The notes beneath the pieces are model-generated. The model worked only from the letters and a program-made list of their open reading frames with translations, searched no databases and was not told the origin of the DNA. Positions 18,881-29,711 of a stretch of 64,000 nucleotides of DNA are shown here, one piece after another (the first letter of the stretch is position 1; each line of letters begins with the position of its first letter). The position numbers and the translations under genes are program-made. The DNA lies in NCBI RefSeq assembly GCF_037126175.1, contig NZ_CP146986.1:3376501-3440500 (forward strand), in the 5' to 3' direction. Source of the stretch: Pseudomonas sp. RSB 5.4. Lineage in GTDB: Bacteria > Pseudomonadota > Gammaproteobacteria > Pseudomonadales > Pseudomonadaceae.

Positions 18881-20749
18881 TTAAATCCACAACTTCTTGA
18901 AGTCACGTCCGCCGAAGATCAGGTTGACCATTGCGCGGGTCACCATGATGGCCGTGAACATCGAGGTAAAGATCCCGAGGGACATGGTCACTGCGAAGCC
19001 CTTCACCGGGCCGGTGCCCATGGCGAAGAGGATGCCGCCGACCAGCAGAGTGGTCAGGTTGGCGTCGAGAATCGCGGTGAATGCCCGGCCGAAGCCTTCG
19101 TTGATTGCACGCTGCACAGTCATGCCGGCGGCGATCTCTTCACGGATCCGCGAGAAGATCAGCACGTTGGCGTCGACCGCCATACCCATGGTCAAGACGA
19201 TACCGGCGATACCCGGCAGGGTCAGCGTTGCACCCAGCAGCGACATCAGCGCCAGCAGCAGCACCATGTTCACTGCCAGCGCGACCGTGGCGATCAAACC
19301 GAAGAAGCGGTAGATGGCGATGATGAACAGCGAGACGAACAGCATGCCCCACAGCGATGCATCGATACCCTTGGTGATGTTGTCAGCACCCAGGCTCGGA
19401 CCGATTGTGCGCTCTTCAGCGAAGTACATCGGCGCGGCCAGACCACCGGCACGCAGCAGCAGCGCCAGCTCGGACGATTCGCCCTGGCCGTTCAGGCCGG
19501 TGATGCGGAACTGCGCACCCAGCGGCGACTGAATGGTCGCCAGGCTGATGATCTTCTTCTCTTCCTTGAAGGTCTGAACCGGCACGTCTTTCTCGACGCC
19601 GTCCACAACCTGCTTGGTGTAAGTGGTCACCGGACGCTGTTCGATGAAGATCACTGCCATGCTGCGACCGACGTTCGAACGGGTCGCGCGGCTCATCAGC
19701 TCGCCACCGTGGCCATCCAGGCGGATGTTCACTTCAGGCGTGCCGTGCTCGCCGAAACCGGCCTTGGCATCGGTCACCTGGTCACCGGTGATGATCAGGC
19801 CACGCTCGATCTGCGCAGGAGGACGCTTGCCTTCACGGAACTCGAAAGTTTCGGAAGTGGCTTTCGAAGCACCCGGCTCTGCAGCCAGACGGAACTCAAG
19901 GTTGGCCGTCTTGCCGAGAATACGCTTGGCTTCGGCAGTGTCCTGCACGCCCGGCAGCTCAACCACGATGCGGTTGGCGCCCTGACGCTGAACGATCGGT
20001 TCGGCAACACCCAGCTCGTTGACGCGGTTACGTACCGTGGTCAAGTTTTGCTTGATGGAGTATTCACGGATTTCCGCCAGCTTGGCCGGGGTCATCGCCA
20101 GACGCAGCACCGGTTGACCGTTGAGGTCGGCCGGAACAATGTCGAAATCGTTGAAGTTCTTGCGGATCAGCGCACGGGCCTGTTCGCGGGAGTCAGCATC
20201 GCTGAAGCCCAACTGAATGGCGCCGCCCAGTTGTGGCAGGCTGCGATAGCGCAGCTTCTCTTTGCGCAGCAGACTCTTGACGTCGCCTTCGTAGACTTTC
20301 AGGCGGGCGTCGAGGGCTTTGTCCATGTCCACTTCCAGCAGGAAGTGCACACCACCGGACAAGTCCAGACCCAGCTTCATCGGGTGCGCGCCGAGGTTGC
20401 GCAGCCATTGCGGGGTGGTCTGTGCCAGGTTCAGTGCGACGACGTAGTCATCACCCAATGCCTTGCGCACAACGTCCTTGGCCGGCAGCTGGTCTTCAGC
20501 CTTGGTCAGACGGATCAGACCGCCCTTGCCGTTGGCGGCCAGCGAAGCTGCCTTGACGTTGATCCCGGACTCACGCAGCGCGGTGCTGACGCGATCCAGA
20601 TCGGCCTGATTGACCTGCAGTGCCGTGCTGGCGCCGCTGATCTGAATGGCCGGGTCATCAGGGTATAGATTGGGAGCGGAATAAATCAGACCGACCGCCA
20701 GCACCGCCAGGATCAGAATGTATTTCCACAGAGGATATTTGTTCAGCAT
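18881..20749 (-). CDS. secD: Protein translocase subunit SecD
   Basis: SecD is the large partner of SecF. The 622-residue protein starts at ATG 20749 (MLNKYPLWKYILIL), the usual Pseudomonas N-terminus; a GTG one codon upstream is the other option. It has a first transmembrane segment, the large periplasmic P1 domain with GLDLSGGVHFLLEVD near residue 124, and the C-terminal five-helix bundle containing GIVLTMGMAVDANVLIFSRIREE near residue 518. yajC-secD-secF is the conserved order. Confidence 0.98.
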   Translation of the reverse strand: MLNKYPLWKYILILAVLAVGLIYSAPNLYPDDPAIQISGASTALQVNQADLDRVSTALRESGINVKAASLAANGKGGLIRLTKAEDQLPAKDVVRKALGDDYVVALNLAQTTPQWLRNLGAHPMKLGLDLSGGVHFLLEVDMDKALDARLKVYEGDVKSLLRKEKLRYRSLPQLGGAIQLGFSDADSREQARALIRKNFNDFDIVPADLNGQPVLRLAMTPAKLAEIREYSIKQNLTTVRNRVNELGVAEPIVQRQGANRIVVELPGVQDTAEAKRILGKTANLEFRLAAEPGASKATSETFEFREGKRPPAQIERGLIITGDQVTDAKAGFGEHGTPEVNIRLDGHGGELMSRATRSNVGRSMAVIFIEQRPVTTYTKQVVDGVEKDVPVQTFKEEKKIISLATIQSPLGAQFRITGLNGQGESSELALLLRAGGLAAPMYFAEERTIGPSLGADNITKGIDASLWGMLFVSLFIIAIYRFFGLIATVALAVNMVLLLALMSLLGATLTLPGIAGIVLTMGMAVDANVLIFSRIREEIAAGMTVQRAINEGFGRAFTAILDANLTTLLVGGILFAMGTGPVKGFAVTMSLGIFTSMFTAIMVTRAMVNLIFGGRDFKKLWI

Positions 20750-20813
20750 CACGCCGCCCGTTATGAACGCGGGGCGCCTTGCGCGCCCCGTCGATTGAGT
20801 AGAAGTTGGAACC

Positions 20814-21152
20814 TTAGATCGCTTTCAGCGTGCCTTTTGGCAGCGTGGCGGCGATGGCGCCCTTCTGGAACTTCATTTCCACGGTGTCGGAAACTTCCAG
20901 AACCACGAAGTCGTCGGCCACTTTGGTGATCTTGCCGGCGATGCCGCCGGTGGTAACCACTTCGTCACCCTTCGCAAGGCTGCTCAGCAGGTTCTTCTGC
21001 TCCTTGGCGCGCTTGGCCTGTGGACGCCAGATCATCAGGTAGAAGATGACCAGGAAGCCGACCAGGAAAATCCACTCGAAGCCGCCGCCCATTGGGCCTG
21101 CAGCAGCCGGTGCAGCTGCGTCAGCCATGGCGTTAGAGATAAAAAAGCTCAT
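20814..21152 (-). CDS. yajC: Sec translocon accessory subunit YajC
   Basis: YajC is a small single-span membrane protein associated with SecDF. The 112-residue product has one transmembrane helix (WIFLVGFLVIFYLMIW) followed by RPQAKRAKEQKNLLSSL and a cytoplasmic domain with GDEVVTTGGIAGKITKV. It lies between tgt and secD. A GC-rich inverted repeat sits in the gap to secD. Confidence 0.98.
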   Translation of the reverse strand: MSFFISNAMADAAAPAAAGPMGGGFEWIFLVGFLVIFYLMIWRPQAKRAKEQKNLLSSLAKGDEVVTTGGIAGKITKVADDFVVLEVSDTVEMKFQKGAIAATLPKGTLKAI

Positions 21153-21195
21153 TTAGCACTCCAGTTGCAAATGTTGAATCTTGGGGTCAGAAAAC

Positions 21196-23390
<2,195 letters not shown>

Positions 23391-23456
23391 GATGGGGTTC
23401 GTCTAGCAGGGCCGGAAAGTCTAGCGGAATTATCAAAAATTGACCATGAAACGTGA

Positions 23457-23485
23457 TTGACCAACGGTAATCACCTCTCTATACT
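23457..23485 (+). promoter_or_regulatory. tRNA-Leu promoter
   Basis: TTGACC at 23457-23462, a 17-base spacer, and TATACT at 23480-23485, ending 13 bases before the tRNA gene. A strong sigma-70 match in the right place. Confidence 0.85.
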
Positions 23486-23498
23486 TCGCCGCCATTGA

Positions 23499-23583
23499 GC
23501 CCTGATGGCGGAATTGGTAGACGCGGCGGATTCAAAATCCGTTTTCGAAAGGAGTGGGAGTTCGAGTCTCCCTCGGGGCACCA
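23499..23583 (+). tRNA. tRNA-Leu (anticodon CAA)
   Basis: The 85-base gene folds as a class II tRNA. The acceptor 5' strand GCCCTGA pairs with TCGGGGC, the anticodon stem GCGGA/TCCGT closes the loop TTCAAAA with anticodon CAA, a long variable arm (TTTCGAAAGGAGT) follows, and the T arm GGGAG-TTCGAGT-CTCCC is intact. CCA is encoded at 23581-23583. Confidence 0.97.
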
Positions 23584-23591
23584 AAATTAAG

Positions 23592-23621
23592 AAAGGTCTT
23601 GCTTAGCAAGGCCTTTTTTTT
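23592..23621 (+). terminator. tRNA-Leu terminator
   Basis: Stem AGGTCTTGCT/AGCAAGGCCT (one G-T pair) followed by eight T's, 10 bases after the tRNA. Confidence 0.93.
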
Positions 23622-23843
23622 CGTCTGCTGAAAAGTTGGGCAATTATTTTTGCGTAACCGTGCTACGAGAAGTGTGGGCTAAACGCTGGGCGATTGATCA
23701 CAGCAATATGCAAGAGAATCTGCAGCTATGACCTTGGCGCCATGCCGTGGCAATGGGCGACTGGCCGCATCGGTTAAACGTGCTGCAGGTTGTGCCACAA
23801 CTGAGTCTTTGTCATGGTCGCCTAGTCCATTGAACGCTTGGGC

Positions 23844-24200
23844 TCAAAGCCTAATGGCGATTTCTTTCCAGATGTAGGCGTAGTTGTATTTCAGCCAACG
23901 AATCAGCACTTGATCTAACTGCCGACAAAACCAGTTGCGCTGTCTAGCTGCCAGCCTTTCTTCTATCGACTGTCTGAGTATGTCAGGGTCAAACCCCGTC
24001 CATACTGGAGGCACAGCCGCAACGAGATTGGTGAAGCACACCGGCGCGACCTCTGAATAGAGAATTTCGTAAAGGGTTTCAGGAGCGACGCCTCTTACCT
24101 GATTCGCCACATAGTCATATTCGACGGGAAAATCGTTGAATGGCTCAGAAAGAGCAGCTCTCACTTTTGTCAGTTGTGGTTCAGTCAGAAAATGCTCCAA
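23844..24200 (-). CDS. DUF7079-like protein of unknown function
   Basis: A 118-residue cytosolic protein with no signal peptide or membrane segment. It has an EYDYVAxQV-like stretch, LYEILYSEVAPVC, a WTGFD motif and a Trp-rich C-terminus (RWLKYNYAYIWKEI). This pattern resembles the DUF7079 family as I remember it. Proteins of this kind are often near polymorphic toxin or immunity loci, but nothing nearby here proves that. Base composition is lower in GC than the core genes. The 260 bases between it and the tRNA show no recognisable gene. Confidence 0.6.
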   Translation of the reverse strand: MEHFLTEPQLTKVRAALSEPFNDFPVEYDYVANQVRGVAPETLYEILYSEVAPVCFTNLVAAVPPVWTGFDPDILRQSIEERLAARQRNWFCRQLDQVLIRWLKYNYAYIWKEIAIRL

Positions 24201-24267
24201 CGGACAAACTCCTCCAGTTGCGTTGCACTGGCGTGGCCCAAATCAAGTGATTAGCCAATGCAGGACC

Positions 24268-24528
24268 TCAGATATCCGGGTCAGACACACGCTCGGCTTG
24301 AACACCTCCCCCAAACAAACGCTCAGCTATCTGACGGCCTCGTTCCTGGCCCTCCTTCGTCAACCAGATCGATTTGTTCCTGTTTACCGGATCACTGATG
24401 AAACCCTGCTCATGCAATCGGTTCATGACTTCAAAATCGAACCCTTTCCATGCATTGCCGTCGTCGGAACTGAACGCGGCCAAAAGGCCAAGCACAGCCT
24501 CATCAATCAACTTTTCGTCGTATTCCAT
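24268..24528 (-). CDS. DUF6429-like small protein
   Basis: An 86-residue acidic protein starting MEYDEKLIDEAVLGLLAAF, with NAWKGFDFEVMNRLHEQGFI and DPVNRNKSIWLTKEGQERG. These motifs match the DUF6429 family as I recall it. GGAGCG lies about 6 bases before the ATG. Function unknown; the C-terminal half resembles a winged-helix segment. It lies 67 bases before the DUF7079-like gene in the same direction, so the two may be co-transcribed. Composition suggests acquired DNA. Confidence 0.7.
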   Translation of the reverse strand: MEYDEKLIDEAVLGLLAAFSSDDGNAWKGFDFEVMNRLHEQGFISDPVNRNKSIWLTKEGQERGRQIAERLFGGGVQAERVSDPDI

Positions 24529-24693
24529 GATCGTCGCTCCGCTTATGTGCCTGAACTAACGTCGAGTTTGTCTGGCATCTCATACTCGCTGGCCATCCTG
24601 AGAAACTCGTTCTGTTGCTTAGGTCATTGAATGTCTCGGCGCTGTCCGTGCGACCTGTTTTGCCTAGGGACTGCACCTGATGCGTCCGCTCAG

Positions 24694-24699
24694 TATAAT
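24694..24699 (+). promoter_or_regulatory. Candidate -10 box of the small gene at 24793
   Basis: A perfect TATAAT lies 93 bases before the start codon, with CTGCAC 17 bases upstream as a weak -35. This would leave a leader of about 85 bases. Confidence 0.4.
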
Positions 24700-24792
24700 C
24701 ACGCCCGCCCGGACGCGGTTTGCCGTCCGTTGCGGCTTTCGTTGGTCGTACCGAATTTCAAGACTCATGCTCAAGGACATCCAAGGCCAACC

Positions 24793-25122
24793 ATGGAAAC
24801 GTCACTGGAAACAGTCGCCCTTTTCTCCCTCAAGCTCGCTTACGAGGAGGAAGGCCTGAGCCCGATTCTGCGGGATGACATGGTCATGGGCGACTACCAG
24901 AAAGACGTGTTCGAATTGCTGGTGCGCCGCGGGGATATCCAAACCATCCAGTTCAAGATGAACGAGTGCCTGGGGTTGGCGATGGACGCATTGGGCGGGG
25001 TCGAGAAACCGCTGGGACGTGAGCTGCACAAGCTGTCAGCCGATTTCAGGCAGGCGCAGTCGCTGGAGCAGCTTGATCAACCGCTCCTCGCGCTCAAGGG
25101 TTATTTGAAAGACATTCTTTGA
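24793..25122 (+). CDS. Conserved small cytosolic protein of unknown function
   Basis: A 109-residue soluble, mostly helical, acidic protein starting METSLETVALFSLKLAYEEEG. It has no signal peptide, membrane segment or known catalytic motif. Codon use is typical of the host, unlike the two genes to its left. The ATG at 24793 was chosen because the sequence upstream in the same frame looks like non-coding leader with a TATAAT box. It converges with the secreted protein at 25148-25897. I do not recognise its family. Confidence 0.7.
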   Translation: METSLETVALFSLKLAYEEEGLSPILRDDMVMGDYQKDVFELLVRRGDIQTIQFKMNECLGLAMDALGGVEKPLGRELHKLSADFRQAQSLEQLDQPLLALKGYLKDIL

Positions 25123-25147
25123 TCCATCGCGCCGCCCCTACAGCCTT

Positions 25148-25897
25148 TCAGCGCCGAGCCTTGAGCACCCGAATATCCGTGGGAAACCCATCCGCCCCCA
25201 CAATCTTCTTCCAGCCCACATACTGAAACTCGCCCCGCTCATCGATGTAATCGCCCTTCTCCACCGACCGGCCGCCGACGATCGCCACGCGTTTTTCCTC
25301 GCCACAACCGCCATCCAATGGGCGAACGGTATAAATCACATACGGCTTCACATATTGCGTGGCGCGGAAGTATTGGCCGCAGACTTCGTCGACGGTGATC
25401 AGCATGGTTTTCAGGCGAGCTTCGCCGTCCATGTCTTCGTGCAGTTTCAGGAAGGAGATGTCGCCGACGTCGCTGTAGCCGAGTGAACGCGCGCGTTGGT
25501 ATTCGGGGGAGTTCTGGTGGGCGATGCGGCCTTGCTGGGCGGCCTGATTCATTCTGGCGGCGAATTCGGCTTTGCCTTGGGCAATCGTTGCCTCGGCCTG
25601 GGCGGCGACGTTTTCGCATTGAGCGAATTCGCGGGAGCCGAGGTATTGGGGCGTCAGGTTCAAGCGGCGCTCATTGATGATCCGCAGGCTGCCTTCCAGA
25701 TCACCTGCCACCTCAAAGGCGCCAGGTACGCGACCGCTCTGGACGTCGGCCATTTTTTCCTGCATTCGCTGGCAGTTGGCGAGGTAATACTGCCAGCTGC
25801 TCTCCGGAGGCTCTTTCCAGGCGGCGATTGCCGGAGTAATGGCGCTGGTGAGCGTGATTGCACAGAGCGTGCGCAGAACAGAAGCGACTTTTGACAT
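25148..25897 (-). CDS. Secreted hypothetical protein
   Basis: A 249-residue protein with a Sec signal peptide (about residues 1-25, ending TPAIAAW). The mature part is helical at first (QRMQEKMADVQSGRVPGAFE, AAQAEATIAQGKAEFAARM) and ends in a beta-rich domain with VCGQYFRAT, YVIYTVRPLDGGCGEEK and KKIVGADGFPTDIRVLKARR. At least three cysteines in the mature part could form disulfides in the periplasm. No family recognised. It may have its own transcript, as neighbours on both sides run the other way. Confidence 0.75.
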   Translation of the reverse strand: MSKVASVLRTLCAITLTSAITPAIAAWKEPPESSWQYYLANCQRMQEKMADVQSGRVPGAFEVAGDLEGSLRIINERRLNLTPQYLGSREFAQCENVAAQAEATIAQGKAEFAARMNQAAQQGRIAHQNSPEYQRARSLGYSDVGDISFLKLHEDMDGEARLKTMLITVDEVCGQYFRATQYVKPYVIYTVRPLDGGCGEEKRVAIVGGRSVEKGDYIDERGEFQYVGWKKIVGADGFPTDIRVLKARR

Positions 25898-26016
25898 GCG
25901 TAGTCCATTACAGGAATCAAGAAAGTGGCGCGACGCTACTATTTTGCTATCGTGCCGTCCACTGTCGGCAAGGTGCCGAGCGTTTGTAGCGCGACTGGTT
26001 GCGAAGGATGGATACG

Positions 26017-26391
26017 ATGGATTTTGTGTTTTTCTTTATCGCCTGTATAGGCATGTGGGTCTGGGTCGTCAGGCAGCGTGGGGCTTGGAACCTGCTACTT
26101 GCCAATGTGTTGGGCGCTGCCAGCGGCATGATTGTTGGCCTGGTGGTTTCGCAGCTTAGTATCGGTCTGTTCGGCTCTAGCCGGCCACCGGTCCCGGGGG
26201 TCATGGGATCGATTCTGGAAATGCTCGCAACCGCTGCGGCGCTGAGCGGTGTATGGATGCTGGTGGCCCGCCGCTCGCAAGTCGAACACCCTGTCGCGCG
26301 TCAGCTACTGGCCGGCCTTTGCGGCGTAGTGGCCGGCATAACGGCGATCATGTTTTTTGCCCAGATCAATCCGCCCAATCTCGGCATGTAA
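26017..26391 (+). CDS. Small integral membrane protein, N-terminus shared with next gene
   Basis: A 124-residue protein with about four hydrophobic segments. The ATG at 26017 has AAGGA 8 bases upstream and aligns with the start of the next gene; ATG at 26008 is the alternative. The first 45 residues (WVWVVRQRGAWNLLLANVLG, then GMIVGLVV) closely match the gene at 26502 (WRWVVKNRGSWNLFYGNIVG, then GFIVGMVV), so the pair probably arose by duplication. The rest has helices near 65-85 and 95-118. Function unknown. Confidence 0.75.
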   Translation: MDFVFFFIACIGMWVWVVRQRGAWNLLLANVLGAASGMIVGLVVSQLSIGLFGSSRPPVPGVMGSILEMLATAAALSGVWMLVARRSQVEHPVARQLLAGLCGVVAGITAIMFFAQINPPNLGM

Positions 26392-26501
26392 ATGTCTTCG
26401 TGGCGTCAGACCTCTATTTTGATATCTTGCCGTCCATCTTCAGCACTCACCGCCAGTGAGTGCTGTTTTGCAGGCTATTGAAGGGTTAAGGAAAGGATCG
26501 A

Positions 26502-27233
26502 ATGGAGTTTCTGAGTTTTCTGGCATTTATCGCCGCCTGGGGTTTCATGTGGCGCTGGGTGGTGAAAAACCGCGGCAGCTGGAATCTGTTTTACGGCAAC
26601 ATCGTTGGCGCGGCGGGCGGTTTTATCGTCGGCATGGTGGTGCTGTCGATCTTGCTGTCGATATTCCCGTCAGCGCATAAATCCGCAAAAGTGCCAATCG
26701 AAGACGTGATCACACAGAGCGATGTGACCACCAGTCTGTTACCCGAAGCCGAGTCGGATTCGAAGTCCGCGGTGCTGGAGAACGCGCCGGGCTTTGCCGC
26801 GATCGAGCAGGATAACCAACCTTCTCCGCCGGATTCCGCACTGCTGCCGAATTACGCCAGCCGGGCACCGAAATCGATATCGGAAAAAACCGTCCTGGAT
26901 CAGAGCGACGCGCAGGGCCGTAAAGCGCTCGCCGCGTTGCGCGACAAGCTTGGGCAAAATGCCGACAGCGATGAATCGATGCTCGCGTATGTCATGTGCG
27001 GCACGCTGGTCACCAGCACGCTGCGCTTCCCGGCGTCGGCGCGCTTCGCCGACAGCTCTGCCATTGTCACCAAGCGCTTCAAGGATCAGGTCTACACCCT
27101 CAGCAACAAGGTCACCGCGCGCAACATGAACGGCGATGACGTCACTTATAGCTTCGACTGCTCGGTGCAGGAGCAACCCGCGTCCGCCGAATGGCGACTG
27201 CTGAATCTGAAGTTGCAGAAGGTCGGTTCTTAA
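26502..27233 (+). CDS. Membrane-anchored protein with extracytoplasmic C-terminal domain
   Basis: A 243-residue protein. Residues 1-50 are two membrane segments paralogous to the preceding gene. Residues about 60-150 are a low-complexity linker. Residues about 155-243 form a compact domain with YVMCGTLVTSTLRFPASARF and TYSFDCSVQ, which recalls small domains of the kind 'C-x-x-x-L-x-x-P-S-x-A-x-F ... F-x-C' found in several uncharacterised bacterial proteins. AAAGGA lies about 6 bases upstream of the ATG. The gene is 110 bases downstream of its paralogue, in the same direction. Confidence 0.75.
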   Translation: MEFLSFLAFIAAWGFMWRWVVKNRGSWNLFYGNIVGAAGGFIVGMVVLSILLSIFPSAHKSAKVPIEDVITQSDVTTSLLPEAESDSKSAVLENAPGFAAIEQDNQPSPPDSALLPNYASRAPKSISEKTVLDQSDAQGRKALAALRDKLGQNADSDESMLAYVMCGTLVTSTLRFPASARFADSSAIVTKRFKDQVYTLSNKVTARNMNGDDVTYSFDCSVQEQPASAEWRLLNLKLQKVGS

Positions 27234-27305
27234 GCCTCGTTTAAGGGTTCAAGGCGCCGGCTGCGCTATCATCGCCAGCCTGTGCGCCTTGAGCTTTGCC
27301 CCCGA

Positions 27306-29225
27306 ATGTCCCCGATACCTGCTGACCTGAATCCGCTGCCTCCCGTTTTGGCCGGCCCGCTGCTGCGTCGGCTGGAATCGACGCGAGTGGTGCTGTGGCT
27401 GGTCGGTACGCGTCAACTGTCGCTGACCTTGCGCCTGCAAGGTGTAGGAGACATTCCTCTCGATGCCGGGAAATGCGCAGTCATCCCCGTAGGCCGTCAC
27501 GCGTTCGTCCATCTGATCGACGTTGTGCTCGACAGCACCCTGCCCTGCGACACGCGTATTGACTACGACCTGCTGATCGACGGCCAAACGCCCATCGCCG
27601 CATGGGCGCCGCATCTGCTGTACGGCAATGCCCATTGCCCGAACCTTGTCGTGCGCTCGCGGATCGATCAGTTGCTGCACGGTTCCTGCCGCAAGCCCCA
27701 TCACCCGGCGGCAGACGGTTTGCTGTGCGTCGATCAACTGTTGGCTGCCGAAACCGATCCGCAACAACGTCCAGCCCTGCTGATGATGAGCGGCGACCAG
27801 ATCTACGCCGACGATGTTGCCGGCCCGATGCTGCGGGCAATTCACGCCTTGATCGAACGCCTCGGCCTGTTCGACGAACACCTCGAAGGCGCGGTGGTCA
27901 GCGACAGCGCCAAGCTTTACAAGCACCCTGCCAGTTACTACCACCGCGCGGATTTGTTACCGGCGCTGGAGAGCAACGAGACCTTGCGCGAGCGATTTTT
28001 CGGCGGCGCGCGTAAGCCTATTTTCACCAGCAGCAGCGCCGACAATCACCTGGTGACGTTCGCCGAAGTGATGGCGATGTACTTGCTGGTGTGGTCGCCG
28101 GTTGCGTGGACGCTGATCAATCCGACAGCGCCCTCGCTGACGACGGAACGCTTGCAGCGCTATACCCTCGAACAAACCCGCATCGATGCCTTCAAAGCCG
28201 GTTTTTGCAAGGTCGCCCGGGCGTTGGCGCACCTGCCAAGCCTGATGATTTTCGACGACCACGACATCACCGATGACTGGAATCTTTCCGCGCAGTGGGA
28301 GGAAACCGCCTACGGCCACCCGTTCTCCAAACGCATCATCGGCAACGCCTTGATCGCGTACATGTTGTGCCAGGGCTGGGGCAATAATCCGGACGCGTTC
28401 AAGGATGTGCTGGAGAACGCTCGCCGCCTGAGCGCCAGTGGTGACGATCAATATCTCGACAGCCCGGTGCAGGACGCGCTGATCGATGATTTGCTGCGCT
28501 TTCAGCACTGGCATTTCGTGCTGCCGACCAGCCCGGCGCTGGTGGTGCTCGACACCCGCACCCGCCGCTGGCGCAGCGAGATGGCACTCAAACAACCCTC
28601 CGGTTTACTGGACTGGGAAGCGCTGAGCGAACTGCAACAGGAGCTGCTCGATCATCCGTCAGCAATCATTGTTTCCCCCGCGCCGATCTTCGGCGTGAAG
28701 CTGATCGAAACCGTGCAGAAGGTTTTCAGCTGGTGCGGCTATCCGCTGCTGGTCGACGCGGAAAACTGGATGGCTCATCGCGGTGCGGCGCAGGTGATCC
28801 TGAACATTTTCCGACACACCCGCACACCCGGAAACTACGTGGTGCTGTCCGGCGACGTGCATTATTCCTTCGTCTACGAAGTGCTTATCCGACACCGCAA
28901 GGCCGGGCCACGGATCTGGCAGATCACCAGCAGCGGAATCAAGAACGAGTTCCCGAAAACCCTGCTGGAATGGTTCGACCGCCTCAACCGCTGGCTCTAC
29001 TCGCCGCGTTCGCCGTTGAACTGGTTTACCAAACGCCGGCGCATGCGCATCGTGCCCTATACCCCGGAACATGCCGAAGCGGGTGAGCGGCTGTGGAATT
29101 CAGCGGGGATCGGGCAGGTGTTTTTCAATGCGCAGGGGCAGCCGAGCGAGATCATTCAGCACAATTCGAACGGGGCGATGAAGACGCGAATGCTGGCGCC
29201 TGAGTTGGCGGATTATCCGGACTGA
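27306..29225 (+). CDS. PhoD-like metallophosphatase
   Basis: A 639-residue cytoplasmic-looking protein with no signal peptide. It carries metal-binding motifs of the PhoD-like phosphatase fold: SGDQIYADD at about residues 162-170, FDDHDITDDWN at about 316-326, and LSGDVHYSF at about 514-522. The Asp and His residues in these motifs are the expected metal ligands. ATG 27306 (MSPIPADLN) was preferred to a GTG 8 codons upstream. Family members are alkaline phosphatases or phosphodiesterases; the substrate cannot be told. It stands alone between the membrane-protein pair and the toxin-antitoxin locus. Confidence 0.88.
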   Translation: MSPIPADLNPLPPVLAGPLLRRLESTRVVLWLVGTRQLSLTLRLQGVGDIPLDAGKCAVIPVGRHAFVHLIDVVLDSTLPCDTRIDYDLLIDGQTPIAAWAPHLLYGNAHCPNLVVRSRIDQLLHGSCRKPHHPAADGLLCVDQLLAAETDPQQRPALLMMSGDQIYADDVAGPMLRAIHALIERLGLFDEHLEGAVVSDSAKLYKHPASYYHRADLLPALESNETLRERFFGGARKPIFTSSSADNHLVTFAEVMAMYLLVWSPVAWTLINPTAPSLTTERLQRYTLEQTRIDAFKAGFCKVARALAHLPSLMIFDDHDITDDWNLSAQWEETAYGHPFSKRIIGNALIAYMLCQGWGNNPDAFKDVLENARRLSASGDDQYLDSPVQDALIDDLLRFQHWHFVLPTSPALVVLDTRTRRWRSEMALKQPSGLLDWEALSELQQELLDHPSAIIVSPAPIFGVKLIETVQKVFSWCGYPLLVDAENWMAHRGAAQVILNIFRHTRTPGNYVVLSGDVHYSFVYEVLIRHRKAGPRIWQITSSGIKNEFPKTLLEWFDRLNRWLYSPRSPLNWFTKRRRMRIVPYTPEHAEAGERLWNSAGIGQVFFNAQGQPSEIIQHNSNGAMKTRMLAPELADYPD

Positions 29226-29402
29226 ATTTCAGGTTCTTTTCCTACACTGACAATGCCAGATGATGACAGCACAACAACTACGCATGAGGCACGACCGAGG
29301 ATAAGGATTACAGCCTTCTCAGAAACGTCTCCAAAGTTCTTGAGCGATACTGAAATGACTCGCAGCCCTCCTTCTGCGAAACAACCACTGGTAGGTATCG
29401 CC

Positions 29403-29431
29403 TTGTCATCATGTACTCATTTCTGTACGTT
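29403..29431 (+). promoter_or_regulatory. yefM-yoeB operator/promoter with paired TGTAC boxes
   Basis: TGTACT (29412-29417) and TGTACG (29424-29429) are 12 bases apart centre to centre, resembling the paired TGTACA-core palindromes bound by E. coli YefM. They fall inside a weak promoter TTGTCA-N17-TACGTT (29403-29431), 26 bases before yefM. The 170 bases upstream, back to the phosphatase gene, show nothing recognisable. Confidence 0.6.
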
Positions 29432-29456
29432 CTTTGCATCCAGCGAGGACTACAAC

Positions 29457-29711
29457 ATGCAAACCATCAACTACACCACCGCCCGCGCGCATTTGGCCGA
29501 AACGATGGATCGCGTTAACGAAGACCGGGCTCCCCTTCTAGTCACACGCCAAAAAGGTGAGCCCGTGGTGATGATGTCTCTGGCTGAATACAACGCACTT
29601 GAAGAAACGGCCTACTTGCTCCGCTCTCCAGCCAACGCCGAACGGTTGATCAAATCGATTGGCGAAATGCGTGCCGGCAAAGCCAAAGTCAGACAATTGA
29701 TCGAAGAATGA
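29457..29711 (+). CDS. yefM: Antitoxin YefM (Phd/YefM family)
   Basis: YefM neutralises YoeB and, with it, represses the operon. The 84-residue protein has the N-terminal DNA-binding fold INYTTARAHLAETMDRVNED, followed by RAPLLVTRQKGEPVVMMSLAEYNALEET, the family signature, and a C-terminal helix that binds the toxin. It overlaps yoeB by 4 bases (ATGA). Paired TGTAC boxes lie just upstream. Confidence 0.95.
   Translation: MQTINYTTARAHLAETMDRVNEDRAPLLVTRQKGEPVVMMSLAEYNALEETAYLLRSPANAERLIKSIGEMRAGKAKVRQLIEE

Noticed and set aside
23499..24800. Attachment-site duplication of the tRNA-Leu 3' end
   Set aside because: No second copy of the tRNA 3' sequence was found in the following 1.2 kb.
29253..29456. 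Upstream extension of yefM by about 68 codons
   Set aside because: The extension passes through the promoter and operator boxes; the ATG at 29457 gives the standard antitoxin length.
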